DNA from: Patellaria atrata CBS 101060
Taxonomy: Eukaryota; Ascomycota; Dothideomycetes; Patellariales; Patellariaceae
Length of the DNA stretch: 64,000 bases
NCBI GenBank assembly: GCA_010093705.1
Contig: MU006106.1
Coordinates: 213,086-277,085 of the forward strand
Direction: 5' to 3'
The position numbers and the translations under genes are program-made. The notes under the pieces are model-generated. The model was not told the DNA's origin. It was given only the letters and a program-made list of their open reading frames with translations, and did not search any database. Positions within the stretch are counted from its first letter, which is position 1; each line of letters begins with the position of its first letter. Positions 1-14,620 of the stretch are shown here, piece after piece.

Positions 1-1285
1 AAAAAAAGAGTCAGAACCGAGCCCGTGTAAGTGAAAGGTGATGGCTGTTAAGAATCAAAAACATACATAGCATCCTCTCCTGCATAGTCCAGGCGCGAGC
101 CTCATACGGACAATCTTTCAGCATCTTTTGAAGCGTTGGTGGACAGTACACTAGCCTATTAGATTTCCCAGCAAATGCAATAGGCTGTGCCCTTCTCGAA
201 CCCGCTCGAATTCCTGGAAGTCTAGTATCTGCATCTTTAGCGCTCAAAGTTACGATTGTCAAAAACGCCTGGCTATAGATAGAGTCCATCTGGGAAATCT
301 CATGGAGCTTTCCTTTCGGGTCATCCTGTGGTATTGAGAGTTGATCAACCCATAGGTACCGTAGTCTAAGAGCTGCGACTAGGGTGATAGCATCTTGAAT
401 GACTACGGGAATAGGCTGTGGTTGTGAGAACAAGCCTCCGCGCTCCATTAGGCTATGGATGTTCTTAGAGGTGAGTTGTAAACCTTGTATGCCTCCCCAG
501 ACATAGCTAAGAGCACAATACCTCACGTTTGAGTTCAATTTAACTAAACATTTGTTGACGACATCGATGAGCCTGATTTCGACGTGCTCGCTGTTTCGAG
601 ATTCTAGCACACTCTTTGAGCAAGTTCCGTGGTGTTGATTCATACAATTGTTAAGCCAGTCGCGTAACAAAGATATTGATACACGGTTCTCGTTGTGTGA
701 AAATTTAGATGGAATGGATGAACTAGACGACGGAGTTTTCGGAGAAATCAGAAGATGAGATACAGCGTGAGTAGCAAAGGTTTCCGGGTCATCGACCAAA
801 CTATCCCATGGAGATCCAGACTGAGCTTTAAGTACTTCATCGAGGCGCGATATACTCTCAAGTGACGCTTTTCGGCGAAGGAGGGTTTGTCCACTCTCGC
901 CGATGTTCCTGATAGTTCCTTTGTCGAGATTGCCCAATTTGATTCGAACGCATGGTCCCAGACGGTCTGAGGTGGCTATAGCCTCACACTGAGTCGAAAA
1001 TTCTATAGGACTGCTGACGTCCGCTGAAGGTGCTAGTCGTGCTTGATCCAAAATACTGTGTATAGCGGTGCAAATTGCACAGTCTGGCCTCTGGGCGAGC
1101 TCGATCAAAGTTCCCAAAGAACCTTCTGAAAATGTGTGGTCCCTTTTCAACCCGAGAGTATTGAACTCACGGCAAGTGGTACAACGATAGATGAAACGAG
1201 AGTGAATACCGACTGGCTCTTCAGAGTGAACAGCATCTTCATCCTTCGACCGTCGGAGCCATCTTCTAGGGCTCATAGAGGACAT
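1..1285 (-). CDS. HET-domain protein, 3' part cut by window edge
   Basis: N-terminal 406 or so residues of a heterokaryon-incompatibility (HET, PF06985) protein. I start at the ATG whose first base is 1285; upstream codons in the frame are not ATG. The HET core is visible at about residues 250-400: YCALSYVWGG, then RYLWVDQLSIPQDD and an IYSQAFLTIVTLSA block, ending at RAWTMQERML. At that point a GTATGT donor (first base 66) follows, so the exon very likely ends at 67 and the rest of the gene lies left of the window. A cysteine-rich stretch near the N terminus (CTTCREF, CAICTAI) is common in this family. HET proteins act in the cytosol in non-self recognition after hyphal fusion, but most paralogues have no assigned role, so function is family level only. 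It is divergent from the GH47 gene with about 500 bp between starts. Confidence 0.85.
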
Positions 1286-1789
1286 GGCCTCCAAAGAAAG
1301 TGGTTCGAGAATATCAACAACATTACAAAAGGTTCAAAGTTGAAGTTGGGGGCGGATATTTAGGACTGAACGAGAGAACCTTGCCAATTACTTATTAAGC
1401 CCTGCAAGAGAACGCAATCTGCTGGCGCAGCAGCCTGGTTCTGACCATCGCGTGAGTAGATGAATGTCCGTTGACTCCGCCGTGCATCCAGTACAACTCT
1501 TGAAATCAATTCTTCATCCGCGAAAGTAATCACAAATGCTGTTCACCTTCAGGTTTCCAATTGTGGTTATTACTAAGATTGCAAGGGATGCTGACCTTGG
1601 CGACGAAGCTTGTCATGGTTGATCGGCAACGGGAGGGACGATGACAACTTGCTCTAAGGGCTCCTGAGCTCCTCATAAGGCACAGAACCTCAATTCTATT
1701 CCTACGCTCTCTAATAACCATATGGGACTACCCTTGCACGTCGCTCCTTGTAGAAGTACTGTAATGTCTAATAGTTTTTGGAAGAAAAC
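1286..1789. promoter_or_regulatory. Shared divergent promoter, HET gene / GH47 gene
   Basis: Non-coding 504 bp between two divergent start codons. No clear TATA box. An out-of-frame ATG at 1764 opens a 19-codon frame that runs past the GH47 start and ends at 1820. It would act as an overlapping upstream ORF if the transcript begins before it. Confidence 0.5.
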
Positions 1790-3651
<1,862 letters not shown>

Positions 3652-6600
3652 TGAATGATAGAATGTAAAACACCAACGGCTATTGACTGTAGTTGTACGA
3701 TTGTACTGAATTATGAAGAAAAGTATTAGTCTGTCTTTAAAAAGTATAATTCATACCTGGTTGACGTCCACATTTGTCATCCGTACAAATCGAAGTTCTG
3801 ACCGAGATTTTGATCCGGGTGGAATCTCTCCCAAGGTTGGAACTAGGCACGCTCTCTCCTTGTACGGTATGCCGACAGAGTGTCGTGGTTTCCGTTTTCG
3901 TCGATTGCCCTCATGGGCAGTCAACGTACCCAGATGAGAATTGTTCTACACCAGCCATTTCTAGTTACTGGATGGACATTCGAGAAGTAATCATTGTTGC
4001 CCGACGTGACCGAGTAAATGTTATCTTGTACGCTAGCGTTGGACTCGATATCTCGCTAGTTTTCGAAGGCGTATATGAATGTATGCTATGCTCGCCCCGA
4101 AGCAGCCCCAGTATAAGGTTTACAGCTTACCGGTAAACAAGAAGAGCGGAGGTGGTAGGTATATTATATGCCTTGTGCCCTAACACCTTAGGAATTCGAT
4201 TTACTATTGCAGAAGCGTAAGTCTCAAAATGAGACGTCCCAGGAAAAAGTAATTTCTGAGACGATCTCTGCCTTCACCGATTGAGCAGAGTTCAACTCTA
4301 CTTGGAACTGTTGCAGAGACCGCTGACCCTCCTGTGTGGTTAGCCTTATACTCCTGGGTAGAGAGTTTCTGCAAGACTGCTTCCCGGAGATACATATGAT
4401 ATCAGGAACGAGAACGATTCGACAGTACGCGTAAAATTTCATGCACGCTTCTGGAAATTTGTAAGAGTATGTGGTCTGGTAAGCCTCAGGTAGAGACTGG
4501 AGCATGGTCGAGTTATCGGTGGAGCAATTTCTAAACACGATCTTAGGGCTGAGTAAAATGATCGTCATGCCTTCGGAACAGCGCCGCATTCTTGATAGCG
4601 CAAGTGATTGACAAGTAGCGAGTAGCTAGTCCGGCCGTAAATTGCTGAAAACATAGAGAGGCGGTAGAGGTGTCTTAAAATGTGGGCGTGACTCATAAGA
4701 CGCGGTGAACATATACATACTAGGTAGATTTTTGCATCTACAAGCAGTGTGCTGTTAAAGGATATAAGAGAATGTAATCTATTTGTACAGTACCGAGCCA
4801 GCAGCTTACCGCGGCTCGGATCGCAAGCCAAGGTTGAGCATTGAATGCGAATACGAGCGGAGACAAGAAGTGTCCCGTGGTGGTATATGCTGTACATAGG
4901 CTCCGCTGGGCGGAGAGAGAGACGGGGGAGATTTTGGCCCTAAAAGTGAGCAGGTTCAAACGGTCAGATTTTGAACAGAAATCTCCGAAAATGAGATTAC
5001 CAATGAAGAATATGAGGAGACGACATACTCGGAGTTCCACTAGTCTTTTCTATATGGAATACGGTATGTAGAGATGCTTCTAGCTGAGAGATATAGAATT
5101 GCAGAGTTTCAAAGTAAAAGAAGGATTTCGAATAGACTAGCAGATAGAGATGATGAGGATTTCGAGAGCCAACAGACAGCGGAACCTAAGATGCATTTCA
5201 TCTCAGGCCATCAGTCAGCTAAATCAAACCTCGTAAGCACCTCAGCTTTCGCTAATGGCTCCATAAAAACCGAGTAGACGGTAGAGTAGATGAGTGCGGA
5301 GTTAACAGTTCGAAGAACGATCAACCCACGGCTCAATCCTTCATGGATCAACGATCAACGGGGGCATCGCCTTGCATTGAGACTACGATAAACCCTTATT
5401 ATTGGAAATCCTGATGTTGTTAACTAGTTCTTCATGGGTGTGGTCGTCTAGACGCGTGTTCTGAGGGGGCTCAAACAGGAGTGACAAAAAAAACGGTAAA
5501 ACTGAAAAGGAGCTGTAAGGTATTTAATGTCTAACCACGCGCTAGCACTCTTCGGTTCTCGTTTTGGTTCTGTTTGCGAAGATGAATGCGCACGCAGCAG
5601 CGGTACAGTGCTGTACAAATCTGAAAACTGGACTTAAGGCTGCTTAGCCACCCTCTTACGTACTCTGTACAGGTACGCCATATTCGTTAACTTGTACTTT
5701 GGGGTTGAGCGATGCTGAGCGGCCAGAGCCCGACGTTGAACCAAATCGAGCAATTCAACATCATGCCGAGGAAGAAGAATCAACCTTAAGTCAAAGGGGT
5801 TGACCGTTAAGCTGAGAGATATTATCAGCTTAGAACTAGCCCTAACACGACTAATCATGATGACAATTACGCGCAATATCGACGTAAATCAAAGGTTTTC
5901 AAACAGATGATTAATACAAGACGTAAGGTAAAGATGGTAGAAGTCGGTGTCTGTATTGGTCCTTTGGTTGGACGACTTTGACGTTACTGTACGGGGAACA
6001 GGCTGCCCGGGCGGGATGATTAGAAAATTGGTATCCGATTGTATCGGCAATGATGCCACAAAAAGGTCCGATAAAGGTAAAGATGGATGTGGAAGAGTCA
6101 TCCACTCACTCATACATGATCCATCATGAGGTGTTTCCAGCAAGCACCAAAACCTACTTCTAGTCACCACGACATTCAATACAGCTGGAAACTGTGCCGT
6201 TACCCGTGCTGTGCGTCTTCTTCGTTACAACAGGAAATATCAAGTTTCCCGGTAACACAACCCCCCTACTCCGCTCCAACGCCCGCAATATTAATCACAT
6301 ACATACAAGTACAACACATTCTAGAAATTCCAATTCCGCTCTTGGTCATGTCTCGTCGGGGGCTTGGACCACGTCCGCTACTCTTAGCAAAGTCTGGGGT
6401 TGGGCTTGAGTATCACTCCCCCAAGCAGCATGTCTGTGTGACTTTGTGAACTTGTGTTGGATGCTGAAGGCCTTAGGGACGCCTCAAACCTGCTCATGAC
6501 GCTCATCTCTGATCTCTCATTGCATAACTAAACGATAGCTTTAGCCAAAGCAGAAAAACATGGGTTTTGTCAGACACTATCAGAGACTATTCCTCATTAT

Positions 6601-7616
6601 TTCCAAGACTAGCAAAAATCCACGATGAAGAGACTCTCGAGAAGTTTTGAAAGTGGTCCTCACGATCATATCATCATTGTCCAAAGGTCGATTAGAATGA
6701 TCCAATGACAATTAGCTTTCCATACTGTACCAAATCGTATTTCCCTTTTCTCCCAATACAGGATACGGCTTGCAAAATATCGATAGCTGCACGTCTCGTT
6801 TCGTTGACTTCTTTCGCTCCGTACGCCGAGGGAATGCTGTGTCGCCGAGCGAGGCAGAATAATGACTTGAGAGAATGCGAGGGCGCGGCGAGCAACCTGG
6901 ATCTTGAATGATGAACCTATCAATGCTCACTACGCAACTCTAACGTCTTTGTAAGGTTTTAAAGCCAAACGCCAACGCTGCAACTCGGAGTAAAGTGTGC
7001 GTATTCATACTCAACCCCTTGTAAAGACTCATGAAGGCTCACGGCCGAATGTCAAGCTCTCTTCTCCGACGCGCGAGATGCATTTGCGAATTGCGAATCG
7101 CGAAGTCCACCACCAGCACCAGCCATCATTACTAAGGTACTCTATTGTCAAAACGGTTTCCAAAAGGAATTCCAGGCCAAATGGAAAGGTTCATTATTAC
7201 CTTGCCATGGGTCCACCACCAGGGTCTATGATGTGGTGAGTAAGGAGCTGAAGAGCTCTGGCCGCATCGCCCACTACTCAGCATTACATCCCCATTTTAT
7301 AATTACCGCTTTTACGGTTGTACTTGTAAGTTTTAAAATGCGAGTGACATGTGTCCAGGGTAGACGTTGTTCCCGGTTCCGGTATCCCAATCACCTTATT
7401 CACCTTGATATAATAATGTTCATCCTTCCCAGCCCTCGTCGTCGGCCTTACCACTAGCTCGAATGTTTCTTTCAGCCCTTGGGAAGGCTTGATTTATTTC
7501 TAATATTGTCTCTATATCCCACGTTCCACGCACTTCCTTTTTTCTTATTCTAAATCTCTCTTGACTCGACTGCCATATCAAAACCCTATAGTCACTATCG
7601 AATCCCAACAAAAGTT
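3652..7616. other. Gene-poor intergenic block, ~4 kb
   Basis: No open frame here resembles a known family, and the longest (about 120 codons) lacks a convincing start. I see no long terminal or inverted repeats, no transposase or reverse-transcriptase motif, and no tRNA. The last 600 bp become pyrimidine-rich toward the Zn2Cys6 gene, as expected of a fungal promoter and leader. Confidence 0.5.
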
Positions 7617-8654
7617 ATGTCCACCCCGCAGAGAAATCCTTCAATGGAATCGCAAGACAGTAATATTCGTAAAAGAGTATGTAAAGCTTGTGATAGATGT
7701 AGACTCAAGAAATCAAAGGTAAAGACTTCATCTTCTTCCCCCAAACGTTACTCAATAACTAACACTCTATAGTGTGATGGCTCAAACCCATGCTCGAGAT
7801 GTAAAGCAGATAACGCGATATGTGTGTTTGGAGAGCGGAAGAAGTCGCACGATAAAGTATATCCTAAAGGGTACGTACCTTCACCTTATAAAACTGATGT
7901 GAGAACCATTTCTCTAACTTATACTAGCTATGTAGAAATGCTAGAACAGCAACAAACACAACTAGTCGCTGGTCTTCGAGAGCTATATTCGCGGTTACAA
8001 TCGGGCTCGGGTTGGCCAGGATCTCCGTTAGAAGTTGCTCAGGGTGGACATCCTCTTACCCATGATATATTAGAAAGACTTGATCTTTTGCGTGGAAAGA
8101 GCGAGGATGGAACTCACTACGAAGGATTTGAAGAGGACTGCTCACGCATGCAACAGAGATTGCTACAGAACGGTGCATCGTACGTGAAGAGAAGAGGTTC
8201 AGTGAGCTCGGACTCCAGTCATGATCATGACCACGCTTCGACAATTTCCTCTTACGGAACACCGCCGACTCAGAATCTTCCTTTAAACGACTCATTCGCA
8301 CGTAACGGAGCGCCTCCAACTCCTCCATTGCACAGCCCGTTCCCGCGACAGTCTCAATTAAGCGTTTCGGTGAAAGCATCACCACAGTTTTCGGTCCCTT
8401 ACATGCGTGCCGGCATGGATCCGGCTCAGATAATGCGTCCGAATTGGACAATCGAACCTCAAATTATGGATGACAACGCAAACCTGGAGTACGGGATACC
8501 GTACGATTCACCCATGCAATATGAACCTCCTATGACGGCGTTCGAGCAATTCCCTTCGCAAACGACTCCTATATCAACTACTTTAGCCATGGACGGTTGG
8601 ACAGACTCGAGTGATCTGGACTTCAGCAATTTCATCAATCCTATCGCTACATGA
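7617..8654 (+). CDS. Zn2Cys6 transcription factor
   Basis: Exons 7617-7718, 7773-7870 and 7928-8654, giving 308 residues. The binuclear zinc cluster is split by intron 1 and is complete after splicing: Cys25, 28, 35, 41, 44 and 51 with spacing C-X2-C-X6-C-X5-C-X2-C-X6-C, plus an extra Cys22. A short linker leads to KGYVEMLEQQQ and LVAGLRELYSRL, a likely dimerisation helix. The rest is Ser/Pro-rich with a C-terminal acidic/aromatic stretch (MDGWTDSSDLDFSNF) that resembles an activation domain. Intron 2 is 57 nt (GTACGT...CTAAC...TAG), a multiple of three without a stop, so retention would give a 327-residue isoform. No fungal-specific middle-homology domain is visible. Target genes are unknown; it acts in the nucleus. 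Confidence 0.88.
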
Positions 8655-9918
8655 CGACGTCACCATTCCTTCACCACTCTATTATTTCTAACATAGATCG
8701 GGACGGGCTTTTTGCTTAATGGCGTTACAGCATTCTGGGATTGGCAGGCACTTCATTCCGTACGGTTCGGTGCATACTAACGGGGCCTGGCGTTATTATG
8801 TTATCTGTTCTAATTGAGCGTACCGGAATATCGACATGTTTGACGGGTTGATTGCTTGATCCATTATACCTACTCCAGCTTGAGGAAGTTTAATGATGAC
8901 GTTTACGAAGGAACCCCGCCGACGGGTGGACGCGGTTGAACATAGTGTAGTATAGCCCCTCGTTGGTCGAAGACATCATTGTTCACGTGTATATAGAAGC
9001 AGGAAATAATTGTTGCGCAAACTTCGAAATCTCCGACTCTTACTATGATTTGTAATAATGCAAAATTGCTATGATATGGGTGCCGATAGAATGGAAAAAC
9101 AACGGGAGATTTGGTGGATACACGCTTACCGGTTCTCGAAGACCGACCTCGCGTTCCCACACGAATTTAAGTCGGATTTAAGATTATACCGTACTTACTT
9201 TAGCGGTGATCGATTTTAAAATTCAAACGGCTTACCGCATCTCCCTCTAGCTCCTTTCGTACATGGAACGTTTTCAAGGCAGGAATGCTGGATGTGCTAT
9301 CGTACAGAAATGGCAGAATGGCAGATGCTGGGACGCCACATCAACACAAGCTCCGAACGAGATGCCTGGGTACCTCGCACCGTAAGCAAGCGCACGCCTT
9401 CAAACCTTTTTCTTTCTTCAGCGATAGCATCAAAACTTGGAGAATTATCATTTCACGACATCGTCCAATTTTGAGTGATTCGAAATGAAGACTTCCGCCT
9501 GAGACAAAGACGCCATCCCGCTTCTTTAGGCTAAACAAGGGTACTGGTGATACAATGATAGTTATGACGCCCATATGCCCCTCATGTCGAAGGGACATCT
9601 CAACAACTATACAACTTCGCTCTACCACTTTTACTAATCGCCATTCCTAAGGCTTTGTCAGTAGCCCTTGAAGTAAAACGAGGTAACTACATTGATCTCG
9701 AACCTTTTAGAACACAACTACATCGAAAAGGTAACCATCTACCCCGCTTTTCTCTGCAGTATCAGTACACCTGCAGCATCGTGCTGCTTATGCCCGGTGA
9801 TAGCACACGATCTCTTATCCCACCCGTTACTTATTCAAACACGGCTGTCCATGCAGTTGCTGACGAGCAGGAATAGTCATTTGGCTATACCTCAAACAGT
9901 TTATACCGAGGTCCAGCT
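8655..9918. other. Intergenic, regulator terminator and epimerase promoter
   Basis: Non-coding 1.26 kb between two same-strand genes. Short open frames here have no family resemblance. No repeat or RNA gene recognised. Confidence 0.5.
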
Positions 9919-10993
9919 ATGTCCGACAAACCATTTACCTTTCTCCCATTAGGGGCTCTGATAAAGGAGTTCAAGATTGACGGCAAGAACATCGTCCTGA
10001 ATTTTCATAATGAGGAACAATACAAGAAGTACAATGCTCCTTTCTTTGGCGAGACTATCGGTCGAGTGGCAAATCGGATATCAGGCGCCAAGATCAACAG
10101 TCTGAATGGAAAGTCCTACCAATTAGCGGATAACAACAATGGGAATGCTTTACATGGTGGTCCCAATGGATGGGGGAAGTTGGCCTTTGAAGGCCCGATT
10201 CCTGTGGAGTCAGATGGCCCGGAAAAGGAGAAGGTGTTGTTCAAGTATACCAGTCCCGATGGCGACGAGGGATATCCAGGGACGGTGGAATTGAAGGTTT
10301 GGTATACGCAATGGACCGAGAAATCGGACGGTAGAAATGTTGTCGTCCTTGATATAGAGTATGAGGCCCAGTTGGTAGGAGACGAGGACGTGCAGGAGAC
10401 AGTCATCAATGTCACAAACCACAGGTTAGACCACACTCGTTTATTTCTTCCTCTCCGGTACGTTGACTAACAACCCCATCAGCTATTTCAACCTCACAGA
10501 TGGCCCAACCATCGAAGGAACCGACGTCACCTTAGCTACCTCGAAATATCAAGTTGTAGACAACCTTGGTATCCCCATAGGTCCGATTGACGACTACCCA
10601 GGTATAAAAGGCAAAGAGCCCTTCAACCTTGGGCCTCAGGAACCAGATATCGACGATTGCTTCGTCTTGAACACGGATCCCAGTAGTGTCCCTATCGACA
10701 CGCGACCCCTGCCTCTACAGGAACTAATATACGCCCATTGTCCAGCTACAGATATCAACCTAGAAGTGCTGAGCACTGAACCCGCATTTCAGTTCTACAC
10801 AGGGAGATTCATCGAGACCCAGGCTGTTGACGATCTACCAGCGAGGGGCAAGCGCGCCGGGTTTTGCTTAGAGCCGAGTCGATATGTCAACGCAGTGAAT
10901 GTGGAGGAATACAAGAGCATGGTGCTATTGAAGCGCGGAGAGAAATATGGAAGTCGGATCGTGTATAGGGGTTGGAAAGGGGGCAAAAAGTGA
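9919..10993 (+). CDS. Aldose 1-epimerase (galactose mutarotase)
   Basis: Two exons, 9919-10424 and 10483-10993, with a 58-nt GTTAGA...ATCAG intron, giving 338 residues. The join restores VTNHSYFNLT, a hallmark of the family. The catalytic set can be placed: Arg near NRISGAKI (residue 53), His79 in ALHGGPNGW, His168 in TNHSYFN and Glu299 in FCLEPS, matching the Arg/His/His/Glu arrangement known for GalM enzymes. The enzyme interconverts alpha and beta anomers of hexoses, usually galactose or glucose, in the cytosol. No signal peptide is seen. It is not flanked by other Leloir-pathway genes here. Length is typical for fungal members. Confidence 0.95.
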
Positions 10994-12650
10994 TAGTTCT
11001 AGTTTTCCTGGATATTTGATACCGTGACTTACTGTCTCTTGGAAGCGATCATCGAGAGACCCAAGAATCAAAACTCTAGCTCGATTCCTTGCATGTGAAC
11101 CAGGCGTTAGTCGTATTCGCTCCATGTATTCATCCATACCCAGTACGTGATGTACAGTATAGAATACTAAAGGAAGTTTTTCGCGATGCACAACTTTCAC
11201 AACTCTCCACAAGTACTGCAAAAACCCCAAGCCGCGTCGCGAGGAACCCGAGATCCGAACCGAGCGAACAAGGGCACGTTCAGTCGTTCACCTCCCCACA
11301 CTACAAAATCCCATCTTTGCGGCTTTACGCATACCGAATCGGCCGTAACTTGAAGTTAAATCTCCCCTACCGCATCGTAAAGCTTGTGACCAACTTACAG
11401 ACTTACAGTAGCCTCCAGCAGCCTTACCTTTCCTTCCCCTATGCTCGTTTCGGATACCGAGCCACTCGTGAAAATTACCCTTTTCGGCACTAATCCCCAA
11501 ACTATACAGGATGCGCCATTTTTGCCTGCGGGTTCAGGGTTGAATGGACTTTTCTACTGTAAGGCGAGAAAGAGGTCTGATGATGGATTGATTATGAAAG
11601 GGCTCGCGGCGGAAATTGTCCCGCTCCCCGTTGGATCGATGGCTCGTGGTTTTGGGTCCGGAGGGATGAGTGAGCCGAATGCCGATCGAGGGGGGCGTGA
11701 AATACGGCGATGGAGCTGTCGAAATACTGCTTGGTTCCCACATTCTATCGTGGAAATCGTCGTGTTTGTTCCTGAGGTTTCTTTTCTCCGAGTATAGGGA
11801 GGTTGTTTGTTATTGAGTTGATGGTACATGAATGGATTTTCATGAAGTGGTTTCTATGGAGTAAGCTATCATCAGTGTACATGAGGTGTAAAACGTACTG
11901 TACCGGTTAAGTGATTGGGATACCTCTACATATTGACGACGCTTCAACGATAGGACACCACCATGCTGCAACAAGCTTTAGAGATGCGTACGATCCGCCG
12001 TGGTGGCACACCTGGTACCCTTGTGCTTAAAGGAGGACTGCTTGCGACATTGCTGTCCAGTACAGTGCACACCTGGAAGTCGCATAGCACACCTGAATTG
12101 GTAATATCCAGGGAGATATACGACGAATGTTAACCAACTCAGGACCAGAGACTATCAGGAGACAAAAGATTTACAGGGACTATCTACAGCGATGTGTTGT
12201 GCGAAGCATACTTGATACTATATCAAGTTTTCAGTATCGTCTGTTCATCACGTTGGGGACTGCTTGCTCCCTATACTTTCACTAATACTAATCTTGGGTC
12301 CTTTCGCTCTCTTCTGTTACGAGATATCCGCCATCTTAAAAATCAAGTCAGAGACATTGATGTATAGACCAAATCCGGCAGTCGATAAGTGTTACAGGAG
12401 AGGAAGGACTATCGCAGTCTCGCACGTGGCAATATTGCAAACCTTCGTAAGGGAAGTGATTCTTCAAGGTATACGTAGGACATCCAGGGACGATAACTTC
12501 TCTGCGTCGAACTTCTATTCAAACTCCATATTGGTATAATCAGTAGCTTTCTTTGCCAGATTCCTTTGGCCATTTGATAGAGCCTTTATTTGACAAATCC
12601 AATTTCTATCAGCTTTAACAAGTGTAAACCGTGAGCTCAATTAGAAGTGT
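10994..12650. other. Intergenic block after the epimerase gene
   Basis: Small open frames occur, including an ATG frame at 11441-11797 of 118 codons, but none has family motifs, a clear signal peptide or balanced codon use. I do not call a gene. No repeat family or RNA gene recognised. Confidence 0.4.
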
Positions 12651-12658
12651 TCTTGACC

Positions 12659-12892
12659 TCATTCAGGAGACGAGACTTCTTCCCGTCGTGCCTTCTTCTC
12701 AACTGCTCCTTCCCTCCCGCTCGCAACTTCCCTAAGCACGAATAACAGCAACACCACATATACGACAACAAGCGGAAAGCCCGCCAGCAAAACCTGGCCA
12801 TATGGTCTAGTTGGGGGAGACACCCGTCGGCGACTCAACTCATCTTTGGTTTCATGTTCGAGTCCGCTGGGTCGCACTTTGGTATGGTTTCA
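12659..12892 (-). pseudogene. Possible small single-pass membrane protein, no usable ATG
   Basis: The reverse strand holds a protein-like frame ending at 12659: a polar stretch (ETKDELSRRRVSPPTRPYGQ), a strong transmembrane segment (LAGFPLVVVYVVLLLFVLRE) and a basic then acidic tail. There is no ATG in frame. Directly upstream is a TGA (12890-12892), and beyond it the same frame again looks coding for about 15 codons (IPPFDAFRGGRTAL). It may be a small gene whose first exon I cannot place, or a decayed gene with one in-frame stop. Function unknown; I do not recognise the family with certainty. Confidence 0.35.
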
Positions 12893-12907
12893 TAATGCCG
12901 TGCGACC
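12870..12907. repeat. 8-bp perfect inverted repeat
   Basis: GGTCGCAC at 12870-12877 is matched by GTGCGACC at 12900-12907 around a 22-nt loop. It lies over the region where the small membrane-protein frame would need its start. Confidence 0.5.
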
Positions 12908-12909
12908 AC

Positions 12910-14620
12910 CGCGAAAAGCATCGAAAGGTGGAATTTTTTTGTCAATTTTTTTCGTGCTGTTTTGGTTGATTTGTGTTTGATGTCTAAGGCGACTTTTTCG
13001 AGTAAGGGACTACGAGCTTATTTTGTCTACGTATCTATTTATCTATTTGGTTTGTTTATGTTTCGCTACCTATTTACACCTTTTGCCTCGAAAGGAGTGT
13101 CAAATTAATCGCTGAATCACGATAGTTGTCTCTACCTGGATACTCTACCATTGGAATTGCTATGGGAGTTATGATATTCATATTTTGCTGAATGTGCGCT
13201 TGATATTACTGAGAGTACAGATAATGTTCTTCAGTTATTGGTTGAAAATTCCAATATATAAGTCCATAAGCACTAGAAATGATGCAAGACTTCCTGCTAT
13301 ATCTGTGCATGGTGTAATAGTAGTTTAAGCGATTGAGTCTGATACCGAGACTCCTCAATTTACCATTCCTAAGGCAAGACATCATCCCGGCATCTACATT
13401 CTCGGATGATTTTCAAGAACAGTTGAAGTGCCGCTCGCTATAAACCAAACTGGTCGTATCTTCACTGGGAAGTTTAGGTGGACGAGCGAGAGTAATTTCT
13501 AGCCAACAAAGAGTTATTGTTTGGTAGAAGATACCATCAGAAACACGGATTTCACATCGCATAAAGGTTGCACGTCCGTGAGAAGGAAGGTTTTGCCATT
13601 AAAATTGAGAACTAGCTCGAAACATAATGATGATGTTGACCCCATAAAACTATCATATCTTCCTCTATAGAAAGACGGTAGCAGATACCAAAACCCAGAC
13701 TCCTGAGAAACAGAACGGCGACAGAAAAGTTAAATTGAACGAATGAATCCAAGGGTAGCCATACTGATGATATAGCTTTGACTGCTTGATCGTGTATTTG
13801 GAAGCGGGACCCGTGTTCGAGAATCGGTTCTGGTAAGAAAAGATGGCGGTTACATCATCGTTTCGATTTCAGATTCTTTAACTGTGATTTGATTTCATCT
13901 TTAAAATGCTTGAGGAACACGAAGTCCTGTCCTGCTTCCAAATTAGCATGAAGGGAAGGGGGATGGAGTGGTCGAGTTTGGGTGAGGTGGCGTACTGTCG
14001 ACCTTCGTGCCGCCCATCTCTTCTACTGGTTTTCCATGTTTTATTCTAAGAACGCCCCTGTGGACGCCTCGAACCAGTTTATGAAATGCGGGACTTGAGA
14101 GTAACTAGATTAATGGATTCAGTAAGACCATGATTACGATATTGCTGGGTCGAGAGACACACGTGATTCACTGCCCAAGCCTGTATACCGGTCAGAGACG
14201 CATTTGATGTTCAGATTTCAAGAGATATAAATAATGAAAGAGGGAGGCAAACCTCTACGATATGCCACATCGCGATAGTATCATAGATTGAGGTGAGGTT
14301 GTAAGAAAAATGTAAGAAGAATGATATCTAGTACAGTGGAGGAAGGCCTCCTTGGCAGTGTTTTCAAACTACGGGTGTTAGTAGTTGTCCTCTTCGTCTG
14401 TAAGCGGATCAAAACATTGTTTCAAAAGATTCTCAATCCCGAATAGTGGAGTGACGGTGACACACTTGTCTGGACGATTGAGAAAGATAATACAACGACA
14501 ATGTTGTTTCGAGTCGCTTGGATCGCCACTCCGGTCCTGGTTGAGGAGCCTGAGGTGTGAGGTGCACATGCACCGGTCAACTCTTACGACTGCCCACGTT
14601 CACCTGACTCGGCCGCCGTT
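12910..14620. other. Intergenic, AT-richer non-coding stretch
   Basis: About 1.7 kb with no supported gene, no element ends and no obvious RNA. Several short homopolymer T runs lie near 12937-12953. Confidence 0.4.

Noticed and set aside
3774-4136. 120-codon ATG frame in the 4-kb gap
   Set aside because: No motif, no domain, and an overlapping frame of similar length; no evidence of translation.
11441-11797. 118-codon ATG frame after the epimerase gene
   Set aside because: No family motif, no signal or membrane segment, and no splice or promoter context.
12770-12880. tRNA-like A-box (TGGTCTAGTTGG) and B-box-like GTTCGAGTCC
   Set aside because: The acceptor and T stems do not pair, and the A-box bases are simply the PTRPYG codons of the opposite-strand frame.
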